Notes: generated by a model not told the origin, from the sequence alone. Shown: positions 25,981 to 35,594, counted from the first letter of the stretch. The stretch is DNA of 64,000 nt from Anaerotruncus colihominis (GCF_010206195.1 NZ_VIQT01000014.1:18840-82839), one strand, 5' to 3'. Numbers and translations: made by a program.

Positions 25981-28809
25981 TCATCGCCGCAGCAGCGAAA
26001 CAACCGACGTAACCACCAGCCAGGCCAGGCCGAACAGCAGCAGCATGGCATATGACGCCAGTTTGAGTGAATTTGTAAACGACATAAACGCGACAAGCCC
26101 ATACCCGACAATTGTCCCGATCAACTGTATAACCGTCCCGCTCATCACGGAATTCTTGACGGCCGCCGACGCGTCAAGCAGGGCCAACACGCCAGGCACG
26201 CCGCCCGTGTGCAGGCCGCCGGCCGCGACGCGCGGGCGGTCCTTCGTCAGCCAGGCGTATTCGGGATGCATCTTCATAGGAAGAATATGCACCTGTGTAC
26301 GCTTATAGGAGAACACCGACGCGATCAGCTCCGGCGTCACATTGGGGTTGGTCGTGTAGATGATCAGCGACGTGCCTCTGCGCGCCAGCCCCGCCATTGC
26401 GTCCATGATATCCGGCGACGCATTGTAGCTCACAACGAACATGGCCGACAGCTCGCCTGAATTGGCAATATAGAGCACCTGACGGCCGTCGCGCGCATAA
26501 CGCGCCTCAAAATCGTGCGAGGGACAGTCAATGTCGTGCATCCGCATCAATTCCTGCGTACCGATCAACACGCGCTTTCCATCCACCCAGGCGGAAAGCC
26601 CCATGCCGTCCTCATAAATAAGGTTATCAACAGCGCGCAGCATTCGCTTGTTATTGCCGACCATATTGATAAACACACCCGATAAAATGCCGCCGCATGA
26701 TAGGATCACGCTTGCCGCATCAAGAATCGCCTCGTCGATGCGTTTTTCAGCGAACACCTTCATTCCATGCAGCATCACGCTGTCAGTCGGGAACAGATCC
26801 CTGTCGCTGATCACAACAGCATCTGTATCGGTATACTCCTCGGCTGAAACGTATCCTGCCAGCAACGCCCCCTGACGTGCGAGCTTCTTGGACATCTTAT
26901 TCTGCATCAGGTTCGGTACAATCGCGCTGGACAGGGGTGCGCAAACGCACAGAACAGCGGCAAAAGCCGATACCGCGACCGGAAGGGCGCGGTCGGCCAT
27001 AAAGAACGTCACGACCGCGACCACGATGCTGCCGAGCAGGCAGATTGGCACGGCGATGCTTGTAAACGCCAGACTGTAATCCTGCGAATAGCTTCTGTTT
27101 AAAAAGCCTGTCAGAAAATCGACCTTGGCGCTGCACGCCACGCCATCCGTATCCGGCGGCAGCCCGCGCGCGAATTCACGTGCAAGCTCGCGGTCACGGA
27201 TGCGCACGAGCGCAAATTTATCCTGATCGTCCATCAGGGTGGCAAAATCGCGTTCCACACGGCGCACCGCTATTCGTTTGCCGGCGAGCGCAAAAAACAG
27301 CGCGACAACCGCCACAGGGAAATAGAGGCTGATCTGCTCATACGCCGTTACCGACCCCGGCAGTACTGCCAGCACAATCCCCTGCACCAGCACAGCCAGC
27401 ACGGCCAGCGCGGCTGGCGAATCGCTGTTCGCACGCAGACGGCAGAGCGCCGAAATGCCGCCGCCCACCACATTGCAGCAGAACAGAGCCGCGAGCGCCA
27501 CAACCGCAATGTTTGCGATCAAAAAAAGCCGCATGTTGTTTTCAGGCGCGAGCGCGGGCGGAAGCGGGAGCAGACCGTCCTTGACGCCGATCTTTTCAAG
27601 CGCTGGCGCCGCACGCAGCGACACTGTCAAATAAATCGAAATAAAAGCGAAAACAAACGTAAAGAACTGTTTGACGCCAAGCCCGACGCGTACCGATTTC
27701 AGATCGGCGGCGACCTCCGGCGCATCTTCCGGCGACGCAAATTCGTCGTCCGGATCCTCATCCTCCAGCAGTGCCTGCTCGTCATAGGAACGTTTCCAGC
27801 GTGATTCGGCAAGCTGCGCCGAATCATCTATCCCAATCGACCGTGTGTCCGCTTCAAACGATGGACGGCGGTCACGCCGGTGCTGCGCGCCGCGCGGCTG
27901 AACCGGCGCCTCCTGACGCGCGCCAAACTCAAACGCACCGTCCTCCGGCGGCTCCGGCTCCCCGCTGTCCGTCAGATCATCCCACAACGGTAAATCCTCG
28001 TCCTCCGGCGCGCCAAACAGGCCGTCCGGCTGGGCCGGCGCCTCTCCGCGCACGCGCCGCATCGTCTCGTCGAGCGTCTCGCCCGCAAACGGATCGCGGA
28101 CATCATCCGCATCGCCCGTGTCAAACGAAAATCCGCCCGCATCCTCATACGGCGGTTGTTCACCGTCATATACAGGCGGCTCCTCATACAGGTCGCGGGC
28201 CGCGCGATGCTGGACCGGCGGCTCCTCATATGGGCCGTGGGCTGTGCGGCGCTGTACTGGCGGCTCCTCATATGGGTCGTGGGCTGTGCGGCGCTGGACT
28301 GGCGGCTCCTCATGCGGGTCGCGGGCTGTGCGGCGCTGGACCGGCGGCTCCTCATATGAGCCGTGGGCTGTGCGGCGCTGTACTGGCGGCTCCTCATGCG
28401 GGTCGCGGGCTGTGCGGCGCTGGACCGGCGGCTCCTCATGCGGGTCGCGGGCTGTGCGGCGCTGGACTGGTGGCTCCTCATACGGGCTGCGGGCTACGCG
28501 GCGCTGGACGTGCGAATCATAATATCGTTCCCGTGCTGCACGCCGCTGCGCAGGTTGATCATAATAATGCTCGCGCGCAGCCGGGCGGTTCGTCTGTGTT
28601 TCCGCATGCCGCTGCACCGGTGGAGCCAGGCTGTCATTCTGTATGGACGGACGCGCATGAGCAGCGCTTTCATGGGCGCGTCCACGCGGCGCACGGCCTG
28701 GCGCTGTCGGATGCGCATCTGTATATGTATCGCGTGGCGTCGCTGCCTCGCGCTGTTTTTTCCTGCGGATTTCCTCCAGGATATCGTTTACATCGTAATC
28801 TTGCGGCAT
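25981..28809 (-). CDS. Large membrane protein resembling a catalytically dead P1B-type ATPase, with N-terminal tandem repeats
   Basis: A 942-residue protein. The N-terminal about 370 residues are disordered, Pro/Arg/Glu-rich and contain eight copies of a 14-residue repeat (consensus RRTARDPHEEPPVQ). The rest follows a P1B-type ATPase in outline: paired membrane helices, then CVCAPLSSAIVP in place of the CPx helix, MSKKLARQGALL, then AVVISDRDLFPT (664-675) where the DKTGTLT phosphorylation loop should be. Later come YEDGMGLSAWVDGKRVLIGT, RRGTSLIIYTTNP (usual TGD) and VAAGGLHTGGVPG (861-873) where GDGxND should be, followed by two C-terminal helices. All catalytic motifs are degraded, so ion pumping is unlikely. 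The start follows AGAGAGGAA. Function is unknown. Confidence 0.78.
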   Translation of the reverse strand: MPQDYDVNDILEEIRRKKQREAATPRDTYTDAHPTAPGRAPRGRAHESAAHARPSIQNDSLAPPVQRHAETQTNRPAAREHYYDQPAQRRAARERYYDSHVQRRVARSPYEEPPVQRRTARDPHEEPPVQRRTARDPHEEPPVQRRTAHGSYEEPPVQRRTARDPHEEPPVQRRTAHDPYEEPPVQRRTAHGPYEEPPVQHRAARDLYEEPPVYDGEQPPYEDAGGFSFDTGDADDVRDPFAGETLDETMRRVRGEAPAQPDGLFGAPEDEDLPLWDDLTDSGEPEPPEDGAFEFGARQEAPVQPRGAQHRRDRRPSFEADTRSIGIDDSAQLAESRWKRSYDEQALLEDEDPDDEFASPEDAPEVAADLKSVRVGLGVKQFFTFVFAFISIYLTVSLRAAPALEKIGVKDGLLPLPPALAPENNMRLFLIANIAVVALAALFCCNVVGGGISALCRLRANSDSPAALAVLAVLVQGIVLAVLPGSVTAYEQISLYFPVAVVALFFALAGKRIAVRRVERDFATLMDDQDKFALVRIRDRELAREFARGLPPDTDGVACSAKVDFLTGFLNRSYSQDYSLAFTSIAVPICLLGSIVVAVVTFFMADRALPVAVSAFAAVLCVCAPLSSAIVPNLMQNKMSKKLARQGALLAGYVSAEEYTDTDAVVISDRDLFPTDSVMLHGMKVFAEKRIDEAILDAASVILSCGGILSGVFINMVGNNKRMLRAVDNLIYEDGMGLSAWVDGKRVLIGTQELMRMHDIDCPSHDFEARYARDGRQVLYIANSGELSAMFVVSYNASPDIMDAMAGLARRGTSLIIYTTNPNVTPELIASVFSYKRTQVHILPMKMHPEYAWLTKDRPRVAAGGLHTGGVPGVLALLDASAAVKNSVMSGTVIQLIGTIVGYGLVAFMSFTNSLKLASYAMLLLFGLAWLVVTSVVSLLRR
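28165..28505 (-). repeat. 42-bp minisatellite within the P-type ATPase-like gene
   Basis: Eight imperfect in-frame 42-bp repeats encode the 14-residue unit with variants such as RRTAHGSYEEPPVQ and HRAARDLYEEPPVY. Several units are almost identical at the DNA level, indicating recent expansion and likely copy-number variation. Confidence 0.92.
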
Positions 28810-28848
28810 GTGCGATTCCTCTCTTTATTGCTCCGGATAACGTTCTCT

Positions 28849-29619
28849 CTATTTCTTTGTCCGCTGGCGGACAACTTCGTACATCAGGATGCCTGCGGCA
28901 ACCGACGCGTTGAGGGAGTTTACCTCGCCGCGCATCGGCAGCGACAGCAGCACATCGCAGCTTTCACGGACCAAGCGCGACAGGCCGAACCCCTCCGAAC
29001 CGACTACAAGCGCCGCCGCGCTGGTCAGATCTGTCTGATCCCACCGCGCGCCCGACGCGTCCGCACCGTAAATCCAAACGCCGCGCGCCTTCAGCTCCTT
29101 GATTGTGCTGACGAGATTCGTCACGCGCGTCACGGGCAGATGCTCGACGGCGCCCGCACTCGTGCGGCCCACGATCGCCGTAAGCCCCGCGCCGCCGCGC
29201 TTGGGGATGATCAGTCCGTGCGCGCCGGCGGCCTCGGCTGTGCGGATAATGGCGCCCAGGTTGTGCGGGTCCTCGATCGAATCGGCGATGATCAGCAGCG
29301 GCGGTTCGCCGCGCGCTGCTGCACGGGCAAAAAGATCCTCCACTGTACAGTAATGGAACGCCGCAGCCTGTGCGGCCACACCCTGATGGTTCAGCCCATT
29401 GGCAAGCGTGTCGAGCCTGCGCACATCGACGCGCTTGACCGGGATACGCGCCTCTTTAGCCATAGCGACAATACGCGAAATCGGCTGGCCGCGCGCGGGA
29501 ACGTCATCGCAGATGTAAATGCACTCCACTTCACGCGGACCCTTGAGCAGCTCGATGACCGCGTTGCGGCCAAGTACAAGCCCTTCCTCCAGATCACGCT
29601 TCGGGTTTGAATTTCCCAT
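28849..29619 (-). CDS. rlmB: 23S rRNA (guanosine-2'-O-)-methyltransferase RlmB (TrmH family)
   Basis: This 256-residue SPOUT methyltransferase modifies G2251 of 23S rRNA in its family. The N-terminal RNA-binding domain (about 1-85, with EGLVLGRNAVIELLKG) is followed by the knotted SAM-binding domain with IADSIEDPHNLGAIIRTAEA, VGSEGFGLSRLVRESCD and SLPMRGEVNSLNASVAAGI, the three classical TrmH motifs. The start at 29619 follows AGGAGG. It lies upstream of the P-type ATPase-like gene on the same strand with 39 bases between, so the two may be cotranscribed. Confidence 0.95.
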   Translation of the reverse strand: MGNSNPKRDLEEGLVLGRNAVIELLKGPREVECIYICDDVPARGQPISRIVAMAKEARIPVKRVDVRRLDTLANGLNHQGVAAQAAAFHYCTVEDLFARAAARGEPPLLIIADSIEDPHNLGAIIRTAEAAGAHGLIIPKRGGAGLTAIVGRTSAGAVEHLPVTRVTNLVSTIKELKARGVWIYGADASGARWDQTDLTSAAALVVGSEGFGLSRLVRESCDVLLSLPMRGEVNSLNASVAAGILMYEVVRQRTKK

Positions 29620-29830
29620 TAATAGCCTCCTGACCGTTTTGCCGGCCGGAGCCACCCCCGGCGGTTATACATCCTGTTTTATACATAGCTTATTATAACA
29701 TAGCCGCATACAGGATGCCATACGTTCCGCACGATTTTTGACATATTTTAATAAAATTCATCGAAAACAGGCTGGCCGCGCCCCTTTGACGCCCGCTATA
29801 CAGGCGAATCCCCTGGAAAGGTGCAGGCCA

Positions 29831-30097
29831 TTACAACAGAAAAAACAAGCACGCCACCGCCGCTCCGCCGAGCGCTGCAAGGCCAAACTTGACCGCTTCC
29901 GCCAAAGTAAGCCTGCGTGGCGCCGCCTCGCGCGGGCTGTAATCGATCTGTGAAAGATATTCCCCCGCCTTCGCGCGCAATTGCGTCTTGTCACCTTCCT
30001 GCGCGTTTGGCCGCAAAAACAGGATAGCTTTTTCAAAATAGCGGTTGTCCGTGTGCACAACCTCAATTACTTTTTGGCTGACTCCTTTGAGCACCAT
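29831..30097 (-). CDS. Small C-terminally anchored membrane protein, unknown
   Basis: An 88-residue protein not recognised by me: a soluble N-terminal part (VIEVVHTDNRYFEKAILFLR) and one C-terminal membrane helix (FGLAALGGAAVACLFFLL), as in tail-anchored proteins. The ATG at 30097 follows AAGGGGGA. VIEVVHTDNRYFEKAILFLRP appears in small proteins of related Clostridia as far as I recall, so it is probably real. Confidence 0.7.
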   Translation of the reverse strand: MVLKGVSQKVIEVVHTDNRYFEKAILFLRPNAQEGDKTQLRAKAGEYLSQIDYSPREAAPRRLTLAEAVKFGLAALGGAAVACLFFLL

Positions 30098-30632
30098 AAA
30101 ATCCCCCTTGCCCGCGCCTGATTGGATTGATCTTTCGGATCTGCCGGTAAAACTGCGCCTTGACAGGCATTGCCGCTTTGTCCGCCAACAGAATCCTTTT
30201 CCGCTCGCCCCCGCGCGGCCGGGACGGCGTGACGCATTTCGCTTTTCTATTTTGGTCGCCGTGCGGTCAAATATTCCCTTGTCAACTGCCAGATTGCACA
30301 AAAAAAATACGCCCCGAATTGGAACGCATTTATACACAACGTAATACGAAAATCAGTTCTCCACATGCTTTGTTTTCCCTTGTGTGGAAAACTCTGTGGA
30401 AAATGGGGAAAACTCCGCATTGTTATGCGCTCTTCTGGCAGACAGGCTTTCAACCAATGTAAACAAGCCTCCAGAATGTGAAAAATAATGAATACTGCTT
30501 GTAGATTGGGGAAAATTCCCTCGTATCGATTTTTATACAGGATGCTCGAAATTTTTATAATTTCCATCTTTCTTTCGTCACTGTGCCCTGTTATACTGGA
30601 AAGGCTATCACATTTACAAAAAGGAGCGCATT
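30098..30632. other. Long intergenic region between divergent genes
   Basis: This stretch separates the small membrane protein gene and the glycosylase gene. The right half is AT-rich with several runs of the type TGGAAAA and an imperfect stem near 30436-30474 (AGGCTTTC with matching AAGCCT). Frames within it look spurious. I see no RNA gene or firm promoter; the glycosylase promoter probably lies within the last 150 bases. Confidence 0.5.
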
Positions 30633-31505
30633 ATGACCCCTGTTATGACTCAATGCGACAAATTATCCCTTCCATGCGACACAGTTCTCGATGAATCGCC
30701 CGATTTCAGCCTGCCGCAGACGCTGCTTTGCGGGCAAGCCTTTCGTTGGAAGCAACTGGATCAAAACACCTTTATTGGCGCTGCGTTTGAAAAAGTATGT
30801 CAGATTGCACAGACGAACGGAAAAATTGTCGTCTCCTGTCAGGGCGCGGAGGATTTTGACGAGGTTTGGCGCGGTTATTTCGATCTCGACCGCGACTATG
30901 GTATGCTCAAAAACCGCTTTTGCACCGACCCCGCGCTGGCCGAAGCCGTCACAAAGGCCCCCGGCATCCGCGTGCTGCGCCAGCAGCCCTGGGAGGCGTT
31001 GTGCACCTTCATCATCAGCCAAAACAACCATATTCCCCGCATTACCGGCATTATCGAGCGCATGTGCGCGGTGTTCGGCCGGCCGCTTGGCGGCGGCTGG
31101 AACGCCTTTCCAACGCCCGAAGCCATCGCCGCGCTTACGCCCGACGCGCTCGCGCCGCTGCGCGCCGGCTTTCGTGCGCGCTATCTTATCGATGCGGCGC
31201 GCCGCGTTGCTTCCGGCGAAGTCGACCTCGAATCGCTCGGCACGCTCCCGCTCGACGAGGCGCAGGCCATGCTCACACGTATCACGGGCGTCGGCGTCAA
31301 GGTGGCTGCGTGCACGCTGCTTTATGGCTGCGGCCGCGTTGAATGCGTACCTGTCGACGTATGGATGCGGCGCGTACTGGACCGCCTCTACCCTGGCGGT
31401 ATGCCCGCCTGTACATATGGATACGGGGGTATCGCACAGCAGTACCTCTTTCATTGCGCGCGTACCGACCCGGGCTTTCTCGACCGGGCAGCAGCAGCCG
31501 ATTGA
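30633..31505 (+). CDS. ogg: 8-oxoguanine DNA glycosylase (OGG family)
   Basis: A 290-residue base-excision repair enzyme that removes 8-oxoguanine and nicks the DNA. The OGG N-terminal domain (FSLPQTLLCGQAFRWKQLD) is followed by the HhH-GPD domain, with ISQNNHIPRITGII and ITGVGVKVAACTLLYG. Catalytic Lys is Lys223 and the activating Asp is Asp242 (PVDVW), the spacing seen in human OGG1 (Lys249, Asp268). The ATG at 30633 follows AAGGAG. It is monocistronic or paired with the downstream secreted orphan. Confidence 0.93.
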   Translation: MTPVMTQCDKLSLPCDTVLDESPDFSLPQTLLCGQAFRWKQLDQNTFIGAAFEKVCQIAQTNGKIVVSCQGAEDFDEVWRGYFDLDRDYGMLKNRFCTDPALAEAVTKAPGIRVLRQQPWEALCTFIISQNNHIPRITGIIERMCAVFGRPLGGGWNAFPTPEAIAALTPDALAPLRAGFRARYLIDAARRVASGEVDLESLGTLPLDEAQAMLTRITGVGVKVAACTLLYGCGRVECVPVDVWMRRVLDRLYPGGMPACTYGYGGIAQQYLFHCARTDPGFLDRAAAAD

Positions 31506-31570
31506 CATATTTCGAGGATTCTTTATAATAGAGATATGATTCTGTTTGGGGAAACGGGCGGTGATTGTCA

Positions 31571-32356
31571 ATGACCTACGCGCAGTTCCGGCGCATGAAG
31601 CCTAAATATAAACGGCGCTTTTTTCTTGTGATCCTTTGCGGGCTTGCGCTTGCGGCCGCCCTGCTGTTCGGCGTCTCCAAGGGGGTGCAGGCGATCCGCG
31701 CCGCGCTCAATACAACCACCATCAAGGACGCAACGGCGGCCAATGTGCTGGAAAAGGCAAATATGAACAAAATCCTTGAAATCATGGGGCAGAAGGACGC
31801 TTCCAATATCTGTGTCCTCGGCAGCGAGGTCAAGATGACGGGCGCGGGCTCTGTGACCTCCGTGACGCTCAACATGACAAATATTGTAAGCGACGGCGTG
31901 GCCGAATCCTGGCGCCTGATCGCTACAGAAAAAAAGGCGCGCCTTTATAAGTTTGAAACACACTATGAAAATTTGAAATCGCAAAAGATCAGCAAAATGG
32001 AGTTCAAATCCTATTATCCCGCGCTCTCCCGCGTCACTTCGCCGGAATTTGTCGGCGAGCTGCAAAAGCGGACCGGCGCCGGAGACGCAGGCGTATACAC
32101 CTTTGTTGACGACTTTGGCAACAACCGCGAGCCGGAGTATGACTCCTACCTGTCAAGCGGGCTCGAGGGCATCTGGGTTTCCAACATCGGCAAAATTTCC
32201 TCATTTGAGGAGGGGTTCGTCCGCTCCAACGCATGCGCGCCGACGCGCGTGACCGTTGAAGCCGTGGACACAGAAAAGTCGAAGGGCAAGCGCGTCGCCC
32301 TGCTCCCGCCCAAGGAACGGTTCATTGTCCTGCTTGAAGCGGGAAACTATCAGTAA
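31571..32356 (+). CDS. Membrane-anchored protein of unknown function
   Basis: An unrecognised 261-residue protein with a basic N-terminus, one membrane helix (about residues 17-37, FFLVILCGLALAAALLFGVS) and an extracytoplasmic domain that starts with coiled-coil-like helices and continues as a mixed fold. It follows ogg by 65 bases and ends at a strong terminator, so both may share a transcript. The ATG at 31571 is used; a TTG two codons upstream is possible. Confidence 0.65.
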   Translation: MTYAQFRRMKPKYKRRFFLVILCGLALAAALLFGVSKGVQAIRAALNTTTIKDATAANVLEKANMNKILEIMGQKDASNICVLGSEVKMTGAGSVTSVTLNMTNIVSDGVAESWRLIATEKKARLYKFETHYENLKSQKISKMEFKSYYPALSRVTSPEFVGELQKRTGAGDAGVYTFVDDFGNNREPEYDSYLSSGLEGIWVSNIGKISSFEEGFVRSNACAPTRVTVEAVDTEKSKGKRVALLPPKERFIVLLEAGNYQ

Positions 32357-32370
32357 AGCCCGTTATACAG

Positions 32371-32408
32371 AAAGCGCCCGGCCAAAAAGGCCGGGCGCTT
32401 TTTCATTT
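32371..32408 (+). terminator. Rho-independent terminator
   Basis: The stem AAAGCGCCCGGCC / GGCCGGGCGCTTT has an AAAAA loop and is followed by TTTCATTTTC, directly after the gene ending at 32356. Confidence 0.9.
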
Positions 32409-32471
32409 TCATTCTTTGGGGCTGCCGGCAACGCCGCGCCCGATATGGCAGCACCCCGTTTTTTACACAGG

Positions 32472-33083
32472 TCAGGGTGTTTTATCACGTGCCCGCTCCT
32501 CTGCTTCTGTCTGCGGCTGTTCCGCCTTTGCGGCTTTCGCCGTGGTTGTGCGGGTCGTACCGCCTGAAACATAAACATCGCCGCACTCCGGGCAGATCCC
32601 TGTGTGGATCGTCACCGTCTGCGAAACCACTTTACGCCCTTCACGCTGGGCCTTGGCCTGTTCACGGACGACATGCTCCATCTCATGTCCGCGCACGGCG
32701 GACGCGGCCCGCTCGGGCGAGATGTTGGTCGGCGTCTTAAAGGACACGCCCGGATCGTTGGAACCGTCCTGATATTTGCGCTCCTTGCAGGTCTGGCATT
32801 CCGCCTCCTCCATTGTTTCCTGCGGGGATTTTCCGGTTTCCTCCTCAATATCAGGATAGCGGAACCGGCCGCGCACCGCCAGCTCCACCGGGGCGGTCCC
32901 TTCGCGATCCAATGGCGGCGGCGCGGTAATCCCAAGTGTCTGCGCAGGATTTTCCTGCGGCGCCGCGGCCGCTGAGGCTGGTTCAGCCGCCTGCGCGGGC
33001 TGCGTCCCGACGTCCCTGCGCAACCCATACTGAGCCGGCGCATATGCCGCCGGCTGCTGCCAGCCGTACAATCCGATTCCCAT
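32472..33083 (-). CDS. SprA-related putative zinc metalloprotease with two CxxC pairs
   Basis: A 203-residue protein with a Pro/Ala/Gln-rich disordered N-terminus (1-75), then CQTCKERKYQDGSND, NISPERAASAVRGHEMEHVV and ICPECGDVYVSGG. HEMEH (133-137) is an HExxH zinc-protease signature, and the SPERAA...HE block is typical of the SprA-related family (PF12118). Cys96/99 and Cys164/167 could bind a second zinc. It has no signal peptide, so it is predicted cytoplasmic. The ATG at 33083 follows GGAG by 10 bases. Substrate unknown. Confidence 0.75.
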   Translation of the reverse strand: MGIGLYGWQQPAAYAPAQYGLRRDVGTQPAQAAEPASAAAAPQENPAQTLGITAPPPLDREGTAPVELAVRGRFRYPDIEEETGKSPQETMEEAECQTCKERKYQDGSNDPGVSFKTPTNISPERAASAVRGHEMEHVVREQAKAQREGRKVVSQTVTIHTGICPECGDVYVSGGTTRTTTAKAAKAEQPQTEAEERARDKTP

Positions 33084-33122
33084 CGTATGCACACTCCTTC
33101 AGAGTACCATTTTCTGATCTCA

Positions 33123-33205
33123 TTACGCCACAGCGACAAGCCGGTTTCGGCTGCGGTGTAACATGCACAGTCCGCCGCTTTGCGGCGGTTTCCCTACACA
33201 TATTA
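33123..33205. repeat. Degenerate solitary copy of the palindromic repeat family
   Basis: Arms related to TTACxCCACAGC / GCTGxGGTGTAA, a CCGCCGCTTTGCGGCGG stem and a terminal ATTATACTG resemble the end pieces at 13083-13240 and 22223-22317. It lies between spoIIE and the protease-like gene. Confidence 0.65.
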
Positions 33206-33260
33206 TACTGTATATTTTGGAAATTCTCAAGGCTTCTTCACACAAAATTTCGCTTTTCAT

Positions 33261-35594
33261 TCAAACGCCGCGCTCCAGCATCAGTACAATCACGGTGATA
33301 TCGTCCTCATGGCCATCGCTGCGGCGGCGCTTCGACTCCGCGGCGAGCTGCTCGCTCAGCTCTTTCGGATCGTCGCCCGCATAATGTTCCAGATCCGACA
33401 CGAGCCATTCAAACCCGCCGGCAAGCGCGCCGTCCGACACCATGACCACAAGGTCGCCCTCGCGCAGGGTGACGGTGTTCTTCTCAAATGTCACGCCGCC
33501 GAGAATGCCAACCGGCAGCGAGTTTGACTCGACATAGCCGCCGCGTCCCGATTTGCGCAAAAAGGTCGGCGCGGCGCCTGCCTTATAAAAATCAACGCAG
33601 CCGGTATACAGGTCAACGCCAACAATATCGATCGTCGAAAGCGATTCGTCGCCCGATTTGACCAGCAATGCCGAGTTGACAAGCTTGAGCGCCGCGTCGA
33701 GGCTGACGCCCGCTTCAATCAGCCTGCGCAGCAATTCGGCAGTCATCGTCGAATCGACAGCCGCCGCGCCGCCGCTGCCCATACCGTCCGACAGGATGAC
33801 GTTGACGCGCCCGTTTTGGCCGTCCACATAACAGAAGCTGTCGCCGCAGAGCTTTGATTCAGAGTTACCGAGCTGCGTCGCCCCCCATTTGATCGTATAG
33901 GCCGCTTTTTCAGCAAAGGTAAGTGTTGTGGCGGCGCACTCAGAGCGGCTGTGTGTCGCGGGCAGGTCGAAATCGCGCCCGCAGATATCGGACAGCGCCA
34001 CCGTCAGCTCCGCCATATCGAGCCGTGACAGCTTATAGGTTGGAATGGTCACTTCAACAGTCATATTCGCACCGCCGTCAATTGTACAGGTTACAAGATC
34101 CGGAAATATTGTAAGCGACTGAAGGTATTCGCGCACCTTTCCGGCAGCCGCTGTATCCTGTGTGGCCAGTTCGTCCAGGTCACGGCCCATCGCGTCGACC
34201 ATCAGCGCCATCCCTTCGAACTGGTCCGTTACTACGCCGCGCACCTGCGCCACCTTGCGCCGCACGCTTTCCCTCGCGGCGTATTCCTCAAACAGCCGGT
34301 TCATCTGTGCGGCAAGTTCCTTGACGCGCGGGCAGGTCTTGGCAAAATACTGCGGGAAATTGTTCTCCGTCAATTCTCCGCCACGCCGCAGCTCAGAGAG
34401 CGCGTTATTAAAAACGTCGCTTGTATCGGTGTAGCGAAGCTGCCAGCAGGTGGCGTTTCCACGGCATTTGCGGCAGACGCGGTCAGCGGTGCAGTGATAG
34501 ACGGACGACAGATCGCCGTTTACCATACCGGACAGGCGTTCATTGACCTGGCGCGTTGTCTCAGCCACATCGCGCAGCGCCCCCGCTACGTGGTCGATGC
34601 GATTTGTCAGCATCGCCTTATAAGCGTCGCCCTGCACCGCGCCGCCCTGTCCCTCGCGCACGCTTTTCAGGCGGCGCAGCGCACCCTGCGGAATCAGAAT
34701 CGAAATCAGGCTTGCAATAAAAATTTCTATCAACAGATAGTGGTCGAACATACGGCGGGAAGCAAGCAGCGCGAACAGGTTGACGACGATGAACGCGCCC
34801 GCGCTCGCCGCGCGCCCCACCGGCGCGAACACGCCGGCAAGCAGCCCGCCAAGGCCGTAGGTACCCATTAAGAATGTATAATTTCCGCCTACAACGCCCG
34901 CCGCAACACCCGCCGCTACGCCGGCGATCGCGCCGCCGGCCTCACGGGCCGCCTGCGCCGCCAGCAAAATCACAAGCACAGCCAGCACGCGGCCGATGGA
35001 GACGCCAAGCACACGCAGGTTCACAAGCGCCAGCACAGCAATGCCGAAGGTGATGACAAGCGAGGTCACATCAGTCTGACGCATATTCTCAATGCCAAGC
35101 TCAAGCGCCTGGGCGGTGCGTGTGAAAAAGTAGGACGCGCAGCACGCGAGCAGAACCTCCGCTACGGAAAGCGACGCGTCGTAAACGCTCCCGCCGCTCA
35201 CAAATGTAATTGCAAGCGACGGCAAACCAAGCGATACAGCGGTCAGAGCCTGCCCGGAAACGCGCGCACAAAAGCGCGTCAGCGTCCCGGAGCCTAGCAT
35301 GACGCGCAGCCCGAACAGCAGCGCCATCGCAACGATATACTTGACGTTGGTCATGATATGAAACGACATCAGATAGCCGAGCGTCGCGCCAAGCGTCGCG
35401 CCGGCGTAATAACGCGGCTTGGCTGAGGCGGCGAAGGCAATGCCAAACGGCGCAAGCCCCCCGAGCACAAACGCATTGGCCGCGACAAATCCTGTCGCAG
35501 CGTAGGCGAAATATCCCGCCGCCAGCTGATGCGCGCGCACCGTCTGCCTGGCCCGCGCACCGATGGAAAGACCCGCCGCTGTCCTGTTCTGCAT
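33261..35594 (-). CDS. spoIIE: Stage II sporulation protein E (PP2C phosphatase)
   Basis: SpoIIE dephosphorylates SpoIIAA to activate sigma F in the forespore and helps polar septation. The 777-residue protein has an N-terminal membrane domain of about ten helices (residues 25-310), a central regulatory region with CRKCRGNATCWQ (Cys-rich) and a C-terminal PP2C domain with ILSDGMGSGGAA and HEDDITVIV carrying metal-binding aspartates. The ATG at 35594 follows AGGTG or AAGG; a GTG at 35603 is an alternative. The upstream region holds near-matches to Spo0A boxes. Confidence 0.95.
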   Translation of the reverse strand: MQNRTAAGLSIGARARQTVRAHQLAAGYFAYAATGFVAANAFVLGGLAPFGIAFAASAKPRYYAGATLGATLGYLMSFHIMTNVKYIVAMALLFGLRVMLGSGTLTRFCARVSGQALTAVSLGLPSLAITFVSGGSVYDASLSVAEVLLACCASYFFTRTAQALELGIENMRQTDVTSLVITFGIAVLALVNLRVLGVSIGRVLAVLVILLAAQAAREAGGAIAGVAAGVAAGVVGGNYTFLMGTYGLGGLLAGVFAPVGRAASAGAFIVVNLFALLASRRMFDHYLLIEIFIASLISILIPQGALRRLKSVREGQGGAVQGDAYKAMLTNRIDHVAGALRDVAETTRQVNERLSGMVNGDLSSVYHCTADRVCRKCRGNATCWQLRYTDTSDVFNNALSELRRGGELTENNFPQYFAKTCPRVKELAAQMNRLFEEYAARESVRRKVAQVRGVVTDQFEGMALMVDAMGRDLDELATQDTAAAGKVREYLQSLTIFPDLVTCTIDGGANMTVEVTIPTYKLSRLDMAELTVALSDICGRDFDLPATHSRSECAATTLTFAEKAAYTIKWGATQLGNSESKLCGDSFCYVDGQNGRVNVILSDGMGSGGAAAVDSTMTAELLRRLIEAGVSLDAALKLVNSALLVKSGDESLSTIDIVGVDLYTGCVDFYKAGAAPTFLRKSGRGGYVESNSLPVGILGGVTFEKNTVTLREGDLVVMVSDGALAGGFEWLVSDLEHYAGDDPKELSEQLAAESKRRRSDGHEDDITVIVLMLERGV

